Numbered from the stretch's first letter, positions 1 through 9,702 are shown. The stretch: 64,000 nucleotides of DNA from JAHJDO01 sp964437505 (GCA_964437505.1 CAYTGU010000002.1:62001-126000), one strand, 5' to 3'. Notes: generated by a model from the letters alone, not told the origin. Numbers and translations: made by a program.

Positions 1-2
1 AG

Positions 3-926
3 TTAAGGAAGGCTTTCTGGATTATAGTTGGTGTTGCTATTTTTGCTTTTTTGATTGTGAATCCATATATTATACTCGCCTGGCATGAATTTGTAGAGGG
101 AGGAGTTAATCATTTATTGCGGTTACAATCCAGCTCCTTCCCTGATTCTGAACCGTACTCTGCTTTAGGATATTTTATTAAGGTTATTTTCCCTTACGGA
201 TTTGGATTACCATTATTTCTACTCTATATAGTTGGGATGGCATATTATTTAGTAAAGAGTTCTCGTAATAAATCAATTCTTCTAATATTTATACTATTCT
301 ACCTGACAATTATGTTGAATATTAACTGGTATTTTTTGAGGTACATTTTGCCTCTTGTTCCTGCATTAGCTATTGTCACTTCGTGTGTTCTAATAGATAT
401 ATTCAATAGAATATCACTTAGATCAAAGGGGCGTACTGCCAAAGTGTTATTTCTCTCTAGTATTTTGTTAATTGTGTCTTGCACTTTAATTTATAACCAT
501 GCTTTCCTAAAACTTATGAAAGAAAAACCTGTTCAGGAGAAAGCTCGAGATTGGATTATAGAAAACATTACAAAAGAAACTGAAATAGCTCTAATTGATC
601 CCTATTTTTATACTCCACCTATAGCTAAGGATGGTTATAAAACATTGACTGTCGGTCTTGACTGGTCGAAACTAATGACTTCAGAAAGTCGCTACGTCAT
701 AGTAAGCGATTATGAATATAGAAACTATTTTCGTCTCAAGGGTTCATATCCCTATAGTCAGAAATTTTTTAAGGCATTATTTGACGGTAACGATTTTATT
801 TTGGTAAAAACATTCGAAAATCTGCCTACAATCTTTGGTGTGAAGTTAAAGAAAGGCTATCCACCACAGGACTGGATGTATACTTATCCAACCATTCTGA
901 TTTTTAAACGGAAAAAAAATGCTTAA
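3..926 (+). CDS. Membrane glycosyltransferase, ArnT/PMT (GT39)-like, C-terminal part, 5' end outside the window
   Basis: The frame is already open at base 3, so the gene begins before the window; the TTG at base 51 is only an apparent start. What remains is the second half of a multi-pass membrane protein: hydrophobic helices rich in Phe, Leu and Ile (for example around LLIFILFYLTIMLNINWYF), then a soluble tail of about 130 residues ending in a lysine cluster. This layout matches the C-terminal half of GT39-type enzymes that move a sugar from a lipid-phosphate carrier onto an acceptor at the outer face of the inner membrane. The catalytic N-terminal loops are missing, so the family is a judgement from architecture and from the following genes (glycosyltransferase, AsnB). 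Its stop overlaps the next start by 8 bases, suggesting translational coupling. Confidence 0.6.
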   Translation, partial: LRKAFWIIVGVAIFAFLIVNPYIILAWHEFVEGGVNHLLRLQSSSFPDSEPYSALGYFIKVIFPYGFGLPLFLLYIVGMAYYLVKSSRNKSILLIFILFYLTIMLNINWYFLRYILPLVPALAIVTSCVLIDIFNRISLRSKGRTAKVLFLSSILLIVSCTLIYNHAFLKLMKEKPVQEKARDWIIENITKETEIALIDPYFYTPPIAKDGYKTLTVGLDWSKLMTSESRYVIVSDYEYRNYFRLKGSYPYSQKFFKALFDGNDFILVKTFENLPTIFGVKLKKGYPPQDWMYTYPTILIFKRKKNA

Positions 927-2043
927 TATCCTCCACATCATTCCTACTCTTGATATTGGGGGAGTAGAGATGCAATTGGCAGAGCTTGTAAAACGATTAA
1001 ATAGAGAGAAATATAATATAACTGTCTGCTGTATAACAAGAGGCGGTCCTCTGGAGGAAAGCATAAGGGGCTCAGGAGTTAAGCTGGTAATTTTAAAAAG
1101 AAGATTTAAGTTTGACCTGTCAATAATATTTCAACTAATCAGATTAATGAAAAGGGAGAAGATTGATTTAGTTCATACTTATCTTTTTACTGCCAACGCG
1201 TGGGGGAGAGTGGCAGCTATATTAGCCAATGTTCCTGTTGTTATTGCTTCTGAAAGAAACGCAATCCCGGAGAGAAAAAAATCAGTTCATATACTTATTG
1301 ACAGATTTCTTAGCAGATACACAGATGTAATTGTTTGTAATTCAAACTTTATTAAAGAGTTAAATACTAAAAGGGAATCAATAAACGGGAACAAGTTTAC
1401 TATTGTGCATAATGCTGTTGACACTAAGCAGTTTTCTCCGGAAATAAACAGCGATATTGCAAGAAAGGAGTTCAGTATATATCCGGATGTTTCTGTTGTC
1501 GGGATGGTAGCCAGGCTTCATATTTGCAAGGGGCATCAATATCTTCTGAAAGCGGCTGTTGAAGTAATTAAAGTTCTCCCTGAGGTGAAATTTGTTTTGG
1601 TTGGAGATGGAGAATTGAGAGGAGAACTGGAGAATTTAGCCATGAAATTAGGAATAGAGAAAAACATTGTTTTTACTGGTAGTAGGCAGGACGTTTCTCA
1701 GTTGATCCAGTTATTCGATGTGGCTGTATTGTCATCAATCTATGAAGGTTTTGGCAATTTCCTGATTGAGGCTATGGCAATGACCAAGCCGGTGGTGGCA
1801 ACTAATGTTGGAGGAATACCAGAGGTGGTAAAGCACGAAGAAACTGGCATACTTGTGTCTCCAAGGAATCCGGAGGCATTAGCAGAGGGCATTATTAGAC
1901 TATTGAAAAACAAGGAAGAAGTAAGAAGAATGGGGCTTGCTGGCAGAAAGCGGGTAGAGCAATATTATGATATTAATTTGAAGGTTAAAAAAGTGGAAGA
2001 AATTTATGTGCGGAATTTGCGGAATTTTAAATACAAGGTCTGA
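919..2043 (+). CDS. GT4-family glycosyltransferase
   Basis: A 374-residue GT-B glycosyltransferase. The N-terminal Rossmann domain opens with the typical ILHIIPTLDIGGVE strand-loop, which binds the acceptor. The C-terminal domain carries the GT4 donor-site signature EGFGNFLIEA at about residues 276-285, with the paired glutamates, followed by KPVVATNVGGIPEVV. It is expected to work at the cytoplasmic face, adding a sugar from a nucleotide-sugar donor to a growing surface glycan. It overlaps the upstream membrane glycosyltransferase by 8 bases and the downstream asparagine-synthetase gene by 38, so the three form one translated unit, a common arrangement in O-antigen or exopolysaccharide loci. 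Donor and acceptor cannot be read from the sequence. Confidence 0.9.
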   Translation: MLNILHIIPTLDIGGVEMQLAELVKRLNREKYNITVCCITRGGPLEESIRGSGVKLVILKRRFKFDLSIIFQLIRLMKREKIDLVHTYLFTANAWGRVAAILANVPVVIASERNAIPERKKSVHILIDRFLSRYTDVIVCNSNFIKELNTKRESINGNKFTIVHNAVDTKQFSPEINSDIARKEFSIYPDVSVVGMVARLHICKGHQYLLKAAVEVIKVLPEVKFVLVGDGELRGELENLAMKLGIEKNIVFTGSRQDVSQLIQLFDVAVLSSIYEGFGNFLIEAMAMTKPVVATNVGGIPEVVKHEETGILVSPRNPEALAEGIIRLLKNKEEVRRMGLAGRKRVEQYYDINLKVKKVEEIYVRNLRNFKYKV

Positions 2044-3925
2044 AGGCAATATTAAAGAAGAAATAATACGGAACATGTGCTCTGTGCTAAAACATAGAGG
2101 ACCTGATGATGAAGGAATATATCTTGGCTGGGGAAAAGATGGCAGAAAGAATATAGGGCTTGGTATAAGGCGGCTTGCTATTATTGATCTGGATACAGGT
2201 CATCAGCCGATCCATAATGAAGATAGAACAATATGGATTGTGTGTAACGGAGAGATCTATAATTTCCGCGAATTAAGAAAAGATTTAGAGATTAAAGGAC
2301 ATTGCTTTTATACAAATAGTGATGTTGAAGTTATTGTTCATTTATATGAGGAATATGGTCCCAAGTGTTTACAGTTCTTACGCGGTATGTTTGCTCTTGC
2401 CGTATGGGATGATACAAAGAAGAGTCTTCTTTTGGCAAGGGACAGAATAGGACAGAAGCCTTTGTGCTATACAGAGGTTGACAATAAACTGGTTTTCGCT
2501 TCTGAGATAAAATCTATCTTACAGGTAAAACAAATTCCCAGAGAGGTAAATATAGAAGCCATTCATAATTATCTTACTTATCAATACGTTCCAAGTCCTC
2601 TAACCGCTTTTAAAGGCATCTTCAAATTGCCGCCCGCTCATTATCTATTGTGGGAAAATGGGAAAATTTCAATTGAACAATACTGGAGTTTAAATGCAGT
2701 AAATAAGATTAAAATGTCAGAGGATGAATATTGCTCACGTCTTAGAGACTTGTTTGAAGAGTCTGTAAAGCTTAGACTTGTCAGTGATGTTCCTTTGGGC
2801 GCTTTCTTGAGTGGCGGTCTTGACTCAAGTATTGTAGTTGGTGTTATGAGCAAGCTGATGAAGGAACCGGTCAAAACTTTTTCAATAGGATTTCGGGAAG
2901 AGAAATATAATGAACTTAATTATGCGCGAATCGTTGCGAATCATTTTAAGACCGATCATCATGAATATATTGTAAAGCCGGATGCTCTTGATGTTCTACC
3001 TAAGCTCATATGGCATTATAATGAGCCTTTTGCGGATTCGTCTGCGCTTCCCACTTACTATGTTGCAAAGATGACAAGCCAGGATGTAACAGTTGCATTG
3101 AATGGAGACGGAGGGGATGAGAGCTTTGCGGGATATCCGCGTTATAAAGCCGTAAAATTAGCTAAGTATTATGAGAAATTCCCGCAATGTATACGTGATA
3201 TGATTAATGGTATTGTAAGGAAGATTCCATATTCTCCAGAACAAAAAACAATGCTCCGCCGTTTCAGAAGATTTGCCGAATCCATGAATTATTCTCCTGA
3301 AAGGCGATATATTCGCTGGATATCCATCTTTGATAATGAAAGAAAAAAGGATCTTTACACTCCATTCTTTAAAGAAGCGGTTCAAGGGATTGACGCATTT
3401 AGTTATGCGGAAAATTATTATAACAATAGTAAATACAGCGATTTTCTGGACAGCACACTTTTTGTTGATATTATGACGTATCTTCCTGGGGACCTGCTTG
3501 TAAAAATGGATATAGCTTCAATGGCAAACTCTTTGGAAGCACGTTCTCCTTTTCTTGACCACAAATTCATGGAATTTGCTGCTTCTATTCCGGCTAATCT
3601 TAAGTTGAAGGGGCTTAGCAGTAAGTATATTTTAAAGAAAGCGTTTTCAGAACTTGTTCCCGCGCCAATACTCAAGCGCAAAAAAATGGGGTTTGGAGTG
3701 CCTATCAGTCATTGGTTTAGAAATGAGCTTAAAGAGTATCTCCATGACGATCTTCTTTCAAGACGCTGTCTGGAGAGAGGATATTTTCAGACAAAATACC
3801 TGAAATTAATTATTGATGAACACACAAGCGGGCGCTATGACCACGGATACAGGCTATGGGCTCTCCTTAATCTGGAACTCTGGCAGCAAATGTTTATTGA
3901 TAAAATCCCTGATAATAAAATATAA
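2006..3925 (+). CDS. asnB: Asparagine synthetase (glutamine-hydrolysing), AsnB type
   Basis: A 639-residue class II glutamine amidotransferase. The start is fixed by the catalytic cysteine: the protein begins MCGICG, so Cys2 becomes the N-terminal nucleophile after Met removal, even though this ATG lies 38 bases inside the previous gene. The glutaminase domain spans about residues 1-210, with RLAIIDL and CNGEIYNF. The ATP-pyrophosphatase synthetase domain follows with the P-loop LSGGLDSSI and the GDGGDE motif. The family makes asparagine from aspartate, glutamine and ATP. Paralogues of this length inside polysaccharide loci often amidate sugar acids or serve exosortase-type clusters, so the position after two glycosyltransferases leaves the true substrate open. 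Confidence 0.88.
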   Translation: MCGICGILNTRSEGNIKEEIIRNMCSVLKHRGPDDEGIYLGWGKDGRKNIGLGIRRLAIIDLDTGHQPIHNEDRTIWIVCNGEIYNFRELRKDLEIKGHCFYTNSDVEVIVHLYEEYGPKCLQFLRGMFALAVWDDTKKSLLLARDRIGQKPLCYTEVDNKLVFASEIKSILQVKQIPREVNIEAIHNYLTYQYVPSPLTAFKGIFKLPPAHYLLWENGKISIEQYWSLNAVNKIKMSEDEYCSRLRDLFEESVKLRLVSDVPLGAFLSGGLDSSIVVGVMSKLMKEPVKTFSIGFREEKYNELNYARIVANHFKTDHHEYIVKPDALDVLPKLIWHYNEPFADSSALPTYYVAKMTSQDVTVALNGDGGDESFAGYPRYKAVKLAKYYEKFPQCIRDMINGIVRKIPYSPEQKTMLRRFRRFAESMNYSPERRYIRWISIFDNERKKDLYTPFFKEAVQGIDAFSYAENYYNNSKYSDFLDSTLFVDIMTYLPGDLLVKMDIASMANSLEARSPFLDHKFMEFAASIPANLKLKGLSSKYILKKAFSELVPAPILKRKKMGFGVPISHWFRNELKEYLHDDLLSRRCLERGYFQTKYLKLIIDEHTSGRYDHGYRLWALLNLELWQQMFIDKIPDNKI

Positions 3926-4010
3926 TTCATAGTAAGGTATTCTTAGGACAAACTGAACTCAGCCCACGATGTGCACAAAAATGAGGAAAAGATGAGATAT
4001 TGTTTCGTGT
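3926..4010. other. Convergent intergenic gap between asnB and bamA
   Basis: An 85-base gap where a plus-strand and a minus-strand unit converge. I found no convincing hairpin with a T-run on either strand, so where either transcript ends is not visible. Confidence 0.4.
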
Positions 4011-6317
4011 CTAGAAACTATAAGATATGGAAATGTCAAATCTGCCCTTATGTCTATCTATCCCGTATCCATAAAACAATGTAACAGGTATAGGCATAAG
4101 TATTCTTATCCCGGTTCCTATGCTTGTTTTAAGTGAACCCGAGAAACCGCCTGTGCTTCTCCATGCATTTCCAGCATCATAGAACACCAAACCTCTAATC
4201 TTCATAGGACTTTTGGTTGGAGTATCCGTTGTATCTACCAAAAGATATGAGTACTCCAAATTACCAACTAACATCGAACTTCCGCCAACATTTACATCGT
4301 CGTCTTTAGGACCTATACTGCTGTAATCATATCCTCTAACCGTGCTTGGTCCTCCTATATAGAATCGCTCATAAACCGGCACTCGCTTCGTGCCTCCATA
4401 ATTATCAACTACTCCCGCTCTAAAACGGACATTGAACACGGATTTTTTAGTTAGAGGAAAATACTTGCTTGTGCTGCCTGTTACTTTATAAAAATCCTTA
4501 TCTCCAAGAAAGGGGCCACCAGCACACTCTACAGATACCACATTCAGATAACCTTCCCTCGGATCAAAGATATTATCTCTATGATCATTTTTTATCTTGG
4601 CTGTTACACTGCTGATAGTTGCTGAGCCTTCATCGTCCTGTACTACATCAGGAGCATCATCCGTTAAGTCACCCACGTCTACATTTTCGCATTTATATGT
4701 AAGCGAGCCTCGTGTATATTCTGTAATGGAACGTCCAACTCTTATATCTCCGCCTGTTTTGGTTTCTGCCCATTCTTCCTGATAATAGGTTTTATTATAT
4801 AGATCAAACCCTGCGGAAAGAGGCTTATCCATAAACCACGGCTCTGTGAAGCTCAGGACAAAATTCTTCCGTCTTGCGCTTATATCTGCCCGCATACTGA
4901 CATACTGACCTCCGCCTGAAAAACTCGGAAAGTTCTTGATATCGAAATTACTCTGCTTAAGCTCTATAAATCCTATGGCATTCTCTACTGTGCTGTATCC
5001 ACCGCCAAAAGAGAAACTGCCTGTCTTTTTTTCTTCCACATCACAAATTAAATTTCTGACATTTATTTCTTCCGTTTTCTCATCAGAAAAATTCACCTTA
5101 GAGAAATAACCTAGATTCATTAATCTTTCCCTGCTTCGCTTAACCTTTTTTGTATCAAACTTTTCTCCCGGCTTCATTCTTACTTCTCTGCGAATAACCT
5201 TGTCCTTTGTTTCCAGATTTCCTTTGATAATAATACGGCGAACATAGTTAAGACTCCCTTCATGTATGTTATACACGGCATCAACTGTTTTATCTCTATC
5301 ATTAATCTGTGTTTCCGGCTTCACATAAGCCTCTATATATCCTCTCTCTCCGTAAAACATCCGCATGTTATAAACATCCTTAGAAACACCATACTCACTA
5401 AACACATCGCCTTTTTTCATATCCAATATGTTGATAATCTCCTGAGGAGGGAAACTCTTGTTGCCCGCTATAACGATTTTGTTTGTGAAATACCTGTCAT
5501 TTTCATTAATAGAAATTCTTATATGCATCACGGTTTTTGCCTCATTAAAAGTTATGCCGGCTTCTTCTATCTCAGCTTTTATATACCCGGCTCTGTCGTA
5601 ATAAAGTTTGAGCCGCTTTATGTCTTCTTTTAATTTATCAGGATCATAATATCCCTTTGGAAACCATTTTAATCTGGACTTTTTTGTTTCCATTTGCCTC
5701 TTTAGCTTCCAGCTGCTGAAATGGCTGTTTCCCTCAAAGACAATCTTTTTTATCTTTACTTTATTCCCCTCTTTTATCCTGATATTGACAACAACTTTGT
5801 CGGGTTTCTTTTCCTCAACTGTATGACTAACAACAGCCGCATAATACCCGTGTTTCTTGTACAGTTCATATATAGATTTTTCATTTCCTTTTAAACGTTT
5901 CTTATTGTATGTATCTCCTACGACAATAGACATATGCCTCTTTATCTTTCTTAATTTTAATTTCTTGTTGCCTGATATCACAATTTTCTCAATAGCGGGT
6001 CTCTCCCGAACAATAAAAGTAATGTTCAGCCCTCCGAGAAATTCAGAAGCGTCTACAGTTATATCCTGAAAATGTCCAAGCTTATACAGCCTTTCAATAT
6101 CCGCACTCGCTACTTCCTGTAAAAACGGCATTCCTTCCTTGATTTCTATTTTACTAAGAATAGTGGAAGTGCTTATTCTGCTATTCCCTTTCACACTTAC
6201 TTTGGTCACTTTTTTAACCACGTTAGAAGCCTGCTCAGCACCTACCTCAGAAACGCAGAATGCGAGAAGGGAAACAAAGAGAAAGAGAAAAATACTCGTA
6301 TAAAGTTTTTTAAACAT
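4011..6317 (-). CDS. bamA: BamA, outer-membrane beta-barrel assembly factor
   Basis: A 768-residue Omp85 protein that folds and inserts beta-barrels into the outer membrane. A signal peptide (MFKKLYTSIFLFLFVSLLAF) leads into about five POTRA repeats, recognisable by recurring GN-containing strands such as VKGNSRIS, ISGNKKLK, FEGNSHFS, IAGNKSFP and IKGNLETK, up to about residue 400. The C-terminal 16-strand barrel follows, with the loop-6 Omp85 motif seen here as STVRGYDYS and a terminal Phe (ISYSF), the usual barrel signature. GAGGGTGATGA before the ATG gives a usable ribosome-binding site. It lies 10 bases downstream of the LptE-like gene and is the last gene of the envelope operon. The stop is TAG. 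Its neighbours LptD, TpsB and the operon's other barrels are its expected clients. Confidence 0.95.
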   Translation of the reverse strand: MFKKLYTSIFLFLFVSLLAFCVSEVGAEQASNVVKKVTKVSVKGNSRISTSTILSKIEIKEGMPFLQEVASADIERLYKLGHFQDITVDASEFLGGLNITFIVRERPAIEKIVISGNKKLKLRKIKRHMSIVVGDTYNKKRLKGNEKSIYELYKKHGYYAAVVSHTVEEKKPDKVVVNIRIKEGNKVKIKKIVFEGNSHFSSWKLKRQMETKKSRLKWFPKGYYDPDKLKEDIKRLKLYYDRAGYIKAEIEEAGITFNEAKTVMHIRISINENDRYFTNKIVIAGNKSFPPQEIINILDMKKGDVFSEYGVSKDVYNMRMFYGERGYIEAYVKPETQINDRDKTVDAVYNIHEGSLNYVRRIIIKGNLETKDKVIRREVRMKPGEKFDTKKVKRSRERLMNLGYFSKVNFSDEKTEEINVRNLICDVEEKKTGSFSFGGGYSTVENAIGFIELKQSNFDIKNFPSFSGGGQYVSMRADISARRKNFVLSFTEPWFMDKPLSAGFDLYNKTYYQEEWAETKTGGDIRVGRSITEYTRGSLTYKCENVDVGDLTDDAPDVVQDDEGSATISSVTAKIKNDHRDNIFDPREGYLNVVSVECAGGPFLGDKDFYKVTGSTSKYFPLTKKSVFNVRFRAGVVDNYGGTKRVPVYERFYIGGPSTVRGYDYSSIGPKDDDVNVGGSSMLVGNLEYSYLLVDTTDTPTKSPMKIRGLVFYDAGNAWRSTGGFSGSLKTSIGTGIRILMPIPVTLFYGYGIDRHKGRFDISISYSF

Positions 6318-6327
6318 TCATCACCCT

Positions 6328-6855
6328 CTACCAAAAATTAACAACTTCGCTTACAATATTTCTTGCCAGATTTTCAATAGCCTTATCTGCAGCTGCTTTC
6401 TCTGACATTGCCAATCTCCCGGAAGTATAATAAGCAGTACTGCCCTCAATACTCTGAGTCCAGATAATTTTATCTTTCTTAAGATTTCTAAATACAACCT
6501 GTACAGTTACCACCATTCGATATTGTTCTACATCATTATTTCCGTCATATCCAAGCGGCTCGGTCTTGTATCTTGTTACCTGCCCTTCAAGTATAGTATC
6601 CGCTTCTTCGTGCTTTAGTAGTCTCAGATTCCCATCAAGAATAAGTTCGTTTATAACTGCATCTGTTACCGTTACATGAACATTATGCTCATAGGTCTGA
6701 TTCTTGAACATTGGCACATATATAGAGCTTATTCCTGCTCCTTTTATTGTGCTGGTAGTATATCCACATCCTGCCAGAACAATAGGAATTAAAAAAACAA
6801 TTAAAATCTTCGCCGTCTTCATAAAACAATTATCCCAGCCTGATCGTTTTTCCAT
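6328..6855 (-). CDS. lptE: LptE-like LPS-assembly lipoprotein
   Basis: A 175-residue lipoprotein with a hydrophobic signal ending in the lipobox VLAGC (Cys about residue 29), followed by GYTTSTIKGAGISSIYVP. That segment matches the N-terminus of LptE/DUF-type proteins, which plug and stabilise the LptD barrel at the outer membrane. The mid-protein contains alternating strands (ILEGQVTRYKTEPLGYD, MVVTVQVVFRNLKKDKIIW). The ATG used here has AGGGG eight bases upstream; a second in-frame ATG at 6822 (MKTAKILIVF) would give a tidier signal peptide but has a weaker ribosome-binding site. It sits between lptD and bamA, which supports the assignment. LptE is poorly conserved, so this rests on lipobox, size and context. 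The stop is TAG. Confidence 0.78.
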   Translation of the reverse strand: MEKRSGWDNCFMKTAKILIVFLIPIVLAGCGYTTSTIKGAGISSIYVPMFKNQTYEHNVHVTVTDAVINELILDGNLRLLKHEEADTILEGQVTRYKTEPLGYDGNNDVEQYRMVVTVQVVFRNLKKDKIIWTQSIEGSTAYYTSGRLAMSEKAAADKAIENLARNIVSEVVNFW

Positions 6856-6866
6856 TGTTTATTCCC

Positions 6867-9188
6867 CTAAAATCTAACCGCTGAACTCTGCTCTTCAGCA
6901 CTCTCTCTTCTCTTCTCTGTGTACAGGCTTCTGAATCTGACCTTGCCACTTTTGTATGCAGATAAGTTAAATGATATAAAGAAACTGGTTTCATCCGGAT
7001 TATCAGATCTGTTTCTTGTACGCACAATAAATTCTACATCCCAGCAACACATATTATGCCAGATGGAAAACTCCTGTTTTTCCCACGCAGATCTCTCTGC
7101 GTCATACATATTATACGCTTTGACAGCCCATTTTTTGTTAATTTCCCATCTGGTAGAATTTTCCCATAAGTGTCTATCTGTGTCATTGTTATATCGTAAT
7201 CCAAAGGATGTCTCAAATTTATCTACAGGGCAAAAAACAATGTCTCCGCTTATTGAGCTCAATTCATCTTTATACATGTCATAATTGCTCTCAGTACGCA
7301 CGCCCCATTTATCTGTGGCATTTATTTGCAGGTCACTTGAAATGTCTGTAAAACGATGTGTAGTGTGTATGTTTTGATCATACTTTGTTCCAACGTTCCA
7401 GTAGAATATCTCTCTTTTACTATAACCTGTTGTTTTAATTAGTTTATTATCTTTGTCCCTTGTTATGTCTTCATGTTTTTTCTTAATCTGTATCCTGTTT
7501 ATCAATGAAAAGTCAAAATAGTCCAGATCTGCCAGTTTGTCAAGTTCGTCAAAATAGTAGAGATTGTTCTGATCCATTTGAGGCGAAGGTCTATAATGAT
7601 AACCTACAATCGGCTCAACTACGTGTCTTATCCTGTTTATTTCTCCGAGTTCGTTTACCTCCATTGTCTTGTATAACGTTGTTCTTGCCTCAATATCGCC
7701 CCTATAAACTCCTCTAAGCACGTTGTCTTTGCCGTATTTATCCTCACTGAACCATGTTTCTTCATATCCTACGGACGGGTCTATTCTTAACCATCCAAAA
7801 TACTTACGCGGCATAGAGAGCGTATTACTCGCATCTACGCGCTGTCTTTGAAAATTATCAGATTCTTTTTCAAGATTTACAGCGCTGCCCTCCAGCTTAT
7901 AGAAAAATGATGAATCACCTATTCGCTGTTTTCTCGTTCCAAAATCTATCTCCGGCAGACGGTCTATTACATCATCATAAAAATCATGCATGCGCTTTCC
8001 TACAAGCAGGCTAACATAATAATCATCCCATGTTTGAGAAAGGGATAAGTAGGTCTTTGGGTTTCTTGTAAGCGATTCTTCTGTCCACCCTTTCAAGTAT
8101 TCCTCGTCAAAGAAATCCTCATTATAATCAGGATCGCTGAGCTTTTCTATCTTGGTAGTACCGTAGAGCCCTTCTCCAAAATCTTGTTTGTGTCTATAGT
8201 ACAGCTTCCATCTATTCCATTTATCATCTTTCTCATCAGAAACGCTTACTCCATATTCATCCTTGTGGTCATCTCCGATTTCTTTGTAGTAATCCTTGCT
8301 TTCATATATCTGATATCCATAGAAATACCCCTTGCCTCCATCAGTCCTGTAGTCAATATCAAGCCCCTTTCCCATAGGAAATCGCGCTTCATCTATTCCT
8401 TCTTTCGGGTATTCATGTTGTCTGCCCCATCCCCTTTGCTCAATATAATCTCCATACACTCGACCGCGTAAGTTCTTGCTAACATACCAGTTATAGTAAG
8501 CAAGAGTCATCCATCCATCGTTGTTATTATGTCCAAGCCAGATAACCCATCCATAAGGAATATGTTTCAGAGGAAAAGCGTATACAGGTGTATAAAAAAC
8601 AGGAATCCCTCTAAAGGACATAACAGCGTTGTATACCCAGATTCTATCATCAAGAATAATCTTCATGCGGCTTGCTTTTATCACATAATGCGGCGGAGTT
8701 TTAGGGCATGTTGTAAGAATTGCATTATGAACATCATATTCTTCCGATGAAAGCCTCTCCATATTCTCCGCATCCCAAAACCATGGCGGAGTGCGTCCTT
8801 TTATGCTTTCTACTGTTGCTTGTCCACTCAGAATATCATAGGTTATAATTTCTGCATGTATCTTATTTTTATTTTCAAAGAAGGTTACATCCCCTTTAGC
8901 AAAAATCTTCTTTTCTGTTAGATCTACCTTACACCAGTCTCCTGTCATACGTATGGGCTTATATTTAACCTCAACATTGCCTTTGCCAATAATTACACTA
9001 CCTTGTTCTGAATATTCCAGTTGATCTGCATTTATGTCAATGGCAGGTTTTGCAACAGGTTGTGTTGCAGGTAATCCCCCTGCAAGGGCAGAGACTGACA
9101 AGCAAAAAAGTAATAAAACGCAACAAACCAAGCTGCCTCTGGCAGCAATTTTTAATTTTAAATTTTTAATTTTAAATTGAAGATTCAT
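6867..9188 (-). CDS. lptD: LptD, LPS-assembly outer-membrane protein (OstA/LptA-like domain plus barrel)
   Basis: About 773 residues. A signal peptide (VCCVLLLFCLSVSALAG) precedes an OstA/LptA-like jelly-roll domain (DINADQLEYSEQGSVIIGKG and the following FAKGDVTFFENKNKIHAEI), which carries lipid A-core across the periplasm. The rest is the large LptD beta-barrel, with the family's IPVFYTPVYAFPL stretch at its start and many aromatic, charged strands. I start at the ATG at 9188 because it directly precedes the signal peptide; a TTG at 9245 extends the frame 19 residues and overlaps the preceding gene, and neither has a good Shine-Dalgarno. The first codons are the AT-rich KIKNLKLKI run. With the LptE-like lipoprotein it would form the LPS translocon; an LptD in this operon implies a lipopolysaccharide-bearing outer membrane. 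Confidence 0.9.
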   Translation of the reverse strand: MNLQFKIKNLKLKIAARGSLVCCVLLLFCLSVSALAGGLPATQPVAKPAIDINADQLEYSEQGSVIIGKGNVEVKYKPIRMTGDWCKVDLTEKKIFAKGDVTFFENKNKIHAEIITYDILSGQATVESIKGRTPPWFWDAENMERLSSEEYDVHNAILTTCPKTPPHYVIKASRMKIILDDRIWVYNAVMSFRGIPVFYTPVYAFPLKHIPYGWVIWLGHNNNDGWMTLAYYNWYVSKNLRGRVYGDYIEQRGWGRQHEYPKEGIDEARFPMGKGLDIDYRTDGGKGYFYGYQIYESKDYYKEIGDDHKDEYGVSVSDEKDDKWNRWKLYYRHKQDFGEGLYGTTKIEKLSDPDYNEDFFDEEYLKGWTEESLTRNPKTYLSLSQTWDDYYVSLLVGKRMHDFYDDVIDRLPEIDFGTRKQRIGDSSFFYKLEGSAVNLEKESDNFQRQRVDASNTLSMPRKYFGWLRIDPSVGYEETWFSEDKYGKDNVLRGVYRGDIEARTTLYKTMEVNELGEINRIRHVVEPIVGYHYRPSPQMDQNNLYYFDELDKLADLDYFDFSLINRIQIKKKHEDITRDKDNKLIKTTGYSKREIFYWNVGTKYDQNIHTTHRFTDISSDLQINATDKWGVRTESNYDMYKDELSSISGDIVFCPVDKFETSFGLRYNNDTDRHLWENSTRWEINKKWAVKAYNMYDAERSAWEKQEFSIWHNMCCWDVEFIVRTRNRSDNPDETSFFISFNLSAYKSGKVRFRSLYTEKRRESAEEQSSAVRF
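9145..9181. repeat. AT-rich imperfect tandem repeat at the start of lptD
   Basis: Alternating runs of AATTTTTAATTTTAAA fill the first codons of lptD and are translated as the Lys/Leu/Ile-rich FKIKNLKLKI. It looks like a short low-complexity duplication immediately before the signal-peptide codons; no function is implied. Confidence 0.5.
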
Positions 9189-9229
9189 AATAATGAGTTG
9201 GTTGGTGGTATTGATGGCAAAAACCCTAT

Positions 9230-9688
9230 TTAATAAACTATCCAATTGTCAGGCTTGCCGTCTTTATTAGTATCCTTTTCTGCCTTAACAGGAACGCCTT
9301 TTTTATAATGAACCCATTCATTTATTTTGCCATCGTTGTCAGTATCTGTTTCAGATTTGATCATTACACCTTTTCTATCGTAGGTTAAAAAAGTATTTGC
9401 CTTCCCGTCGCCATTGGTATCTTTCTCTGCCTTAACCGGAATGCCCTTTTCATAAAAGACCCATTCATCCATTTTGCCGTTATTATTTGTATCTGTTTCA
9501 GATCTGATTATTATGCCTTTTTCGTCATAAGCCTCTACTCTGTCAACAAGCCCATCATAGTTTCTATCCATCTTTATTTCTTTAGGCTTAAATTTACGTA
9601 CCTCTGGCGTTTTTGCCTCTGCTGCTGATGTAATACTAGCAAAACTTATTACTGATACGCACATACACATAACCACTAGCTTTTTCAT
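9230..9688 (-). CDS. Secreted protein with four EF-hand-like calcium-binding repeats
   Basis: A 152-residue exported protein with a clear signal peptide (MKKLVVMCMCVSVISFASITSAAEA). The mature part is four repeats of roughly 22-26 residues, each a short beta segment (VFYEKGIPVKAEK) followed by a Dx[DN]x[DN]G loop: DTNNNGKMDEW, DTNGDGKANTF, DTDNDGKINEW and DTNKDGKPDNW, with a more distant loop (DRNYDGLVDRV) before them. Such loops resemble EF-hand, dockerin or thrombospondin type-3 calcium sites, so Ca2+ binding is likely. An AAGGAGGT ribosome-binding site precedes the ATG. It lies 14 bases after tpsA and just before lptD, so it is probably co-expressed with the giant adhesin. It might be an adhesin accessory or a periplasmic Ca-dependent protein; no named family is recognised. 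Confidence 0.8.
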   Translation of the reverse strand: MKKLVVMCMCVSVISFASITSAAEAKTPEVRKFKPKEIKMDRNYDGLVDRVEAYDEKGIIIRSETDTNNNGKMDEWVFYEKGIPVKAEKDTNGDGKANTFLTYDRKGVMIKSETDTDNDGKINEWVHYKKGVPVKAEKDTNKDGKPDNWIVY

Positions 9689-9702
9689 ACAACCTCCTTT
9701 AT

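Noticed and set aside
6830..7027. Short minus-strand frame across the lptD-lptE junction
   Set aside because: It lies almost wholly within lptD in another frame and has no recognisable features.
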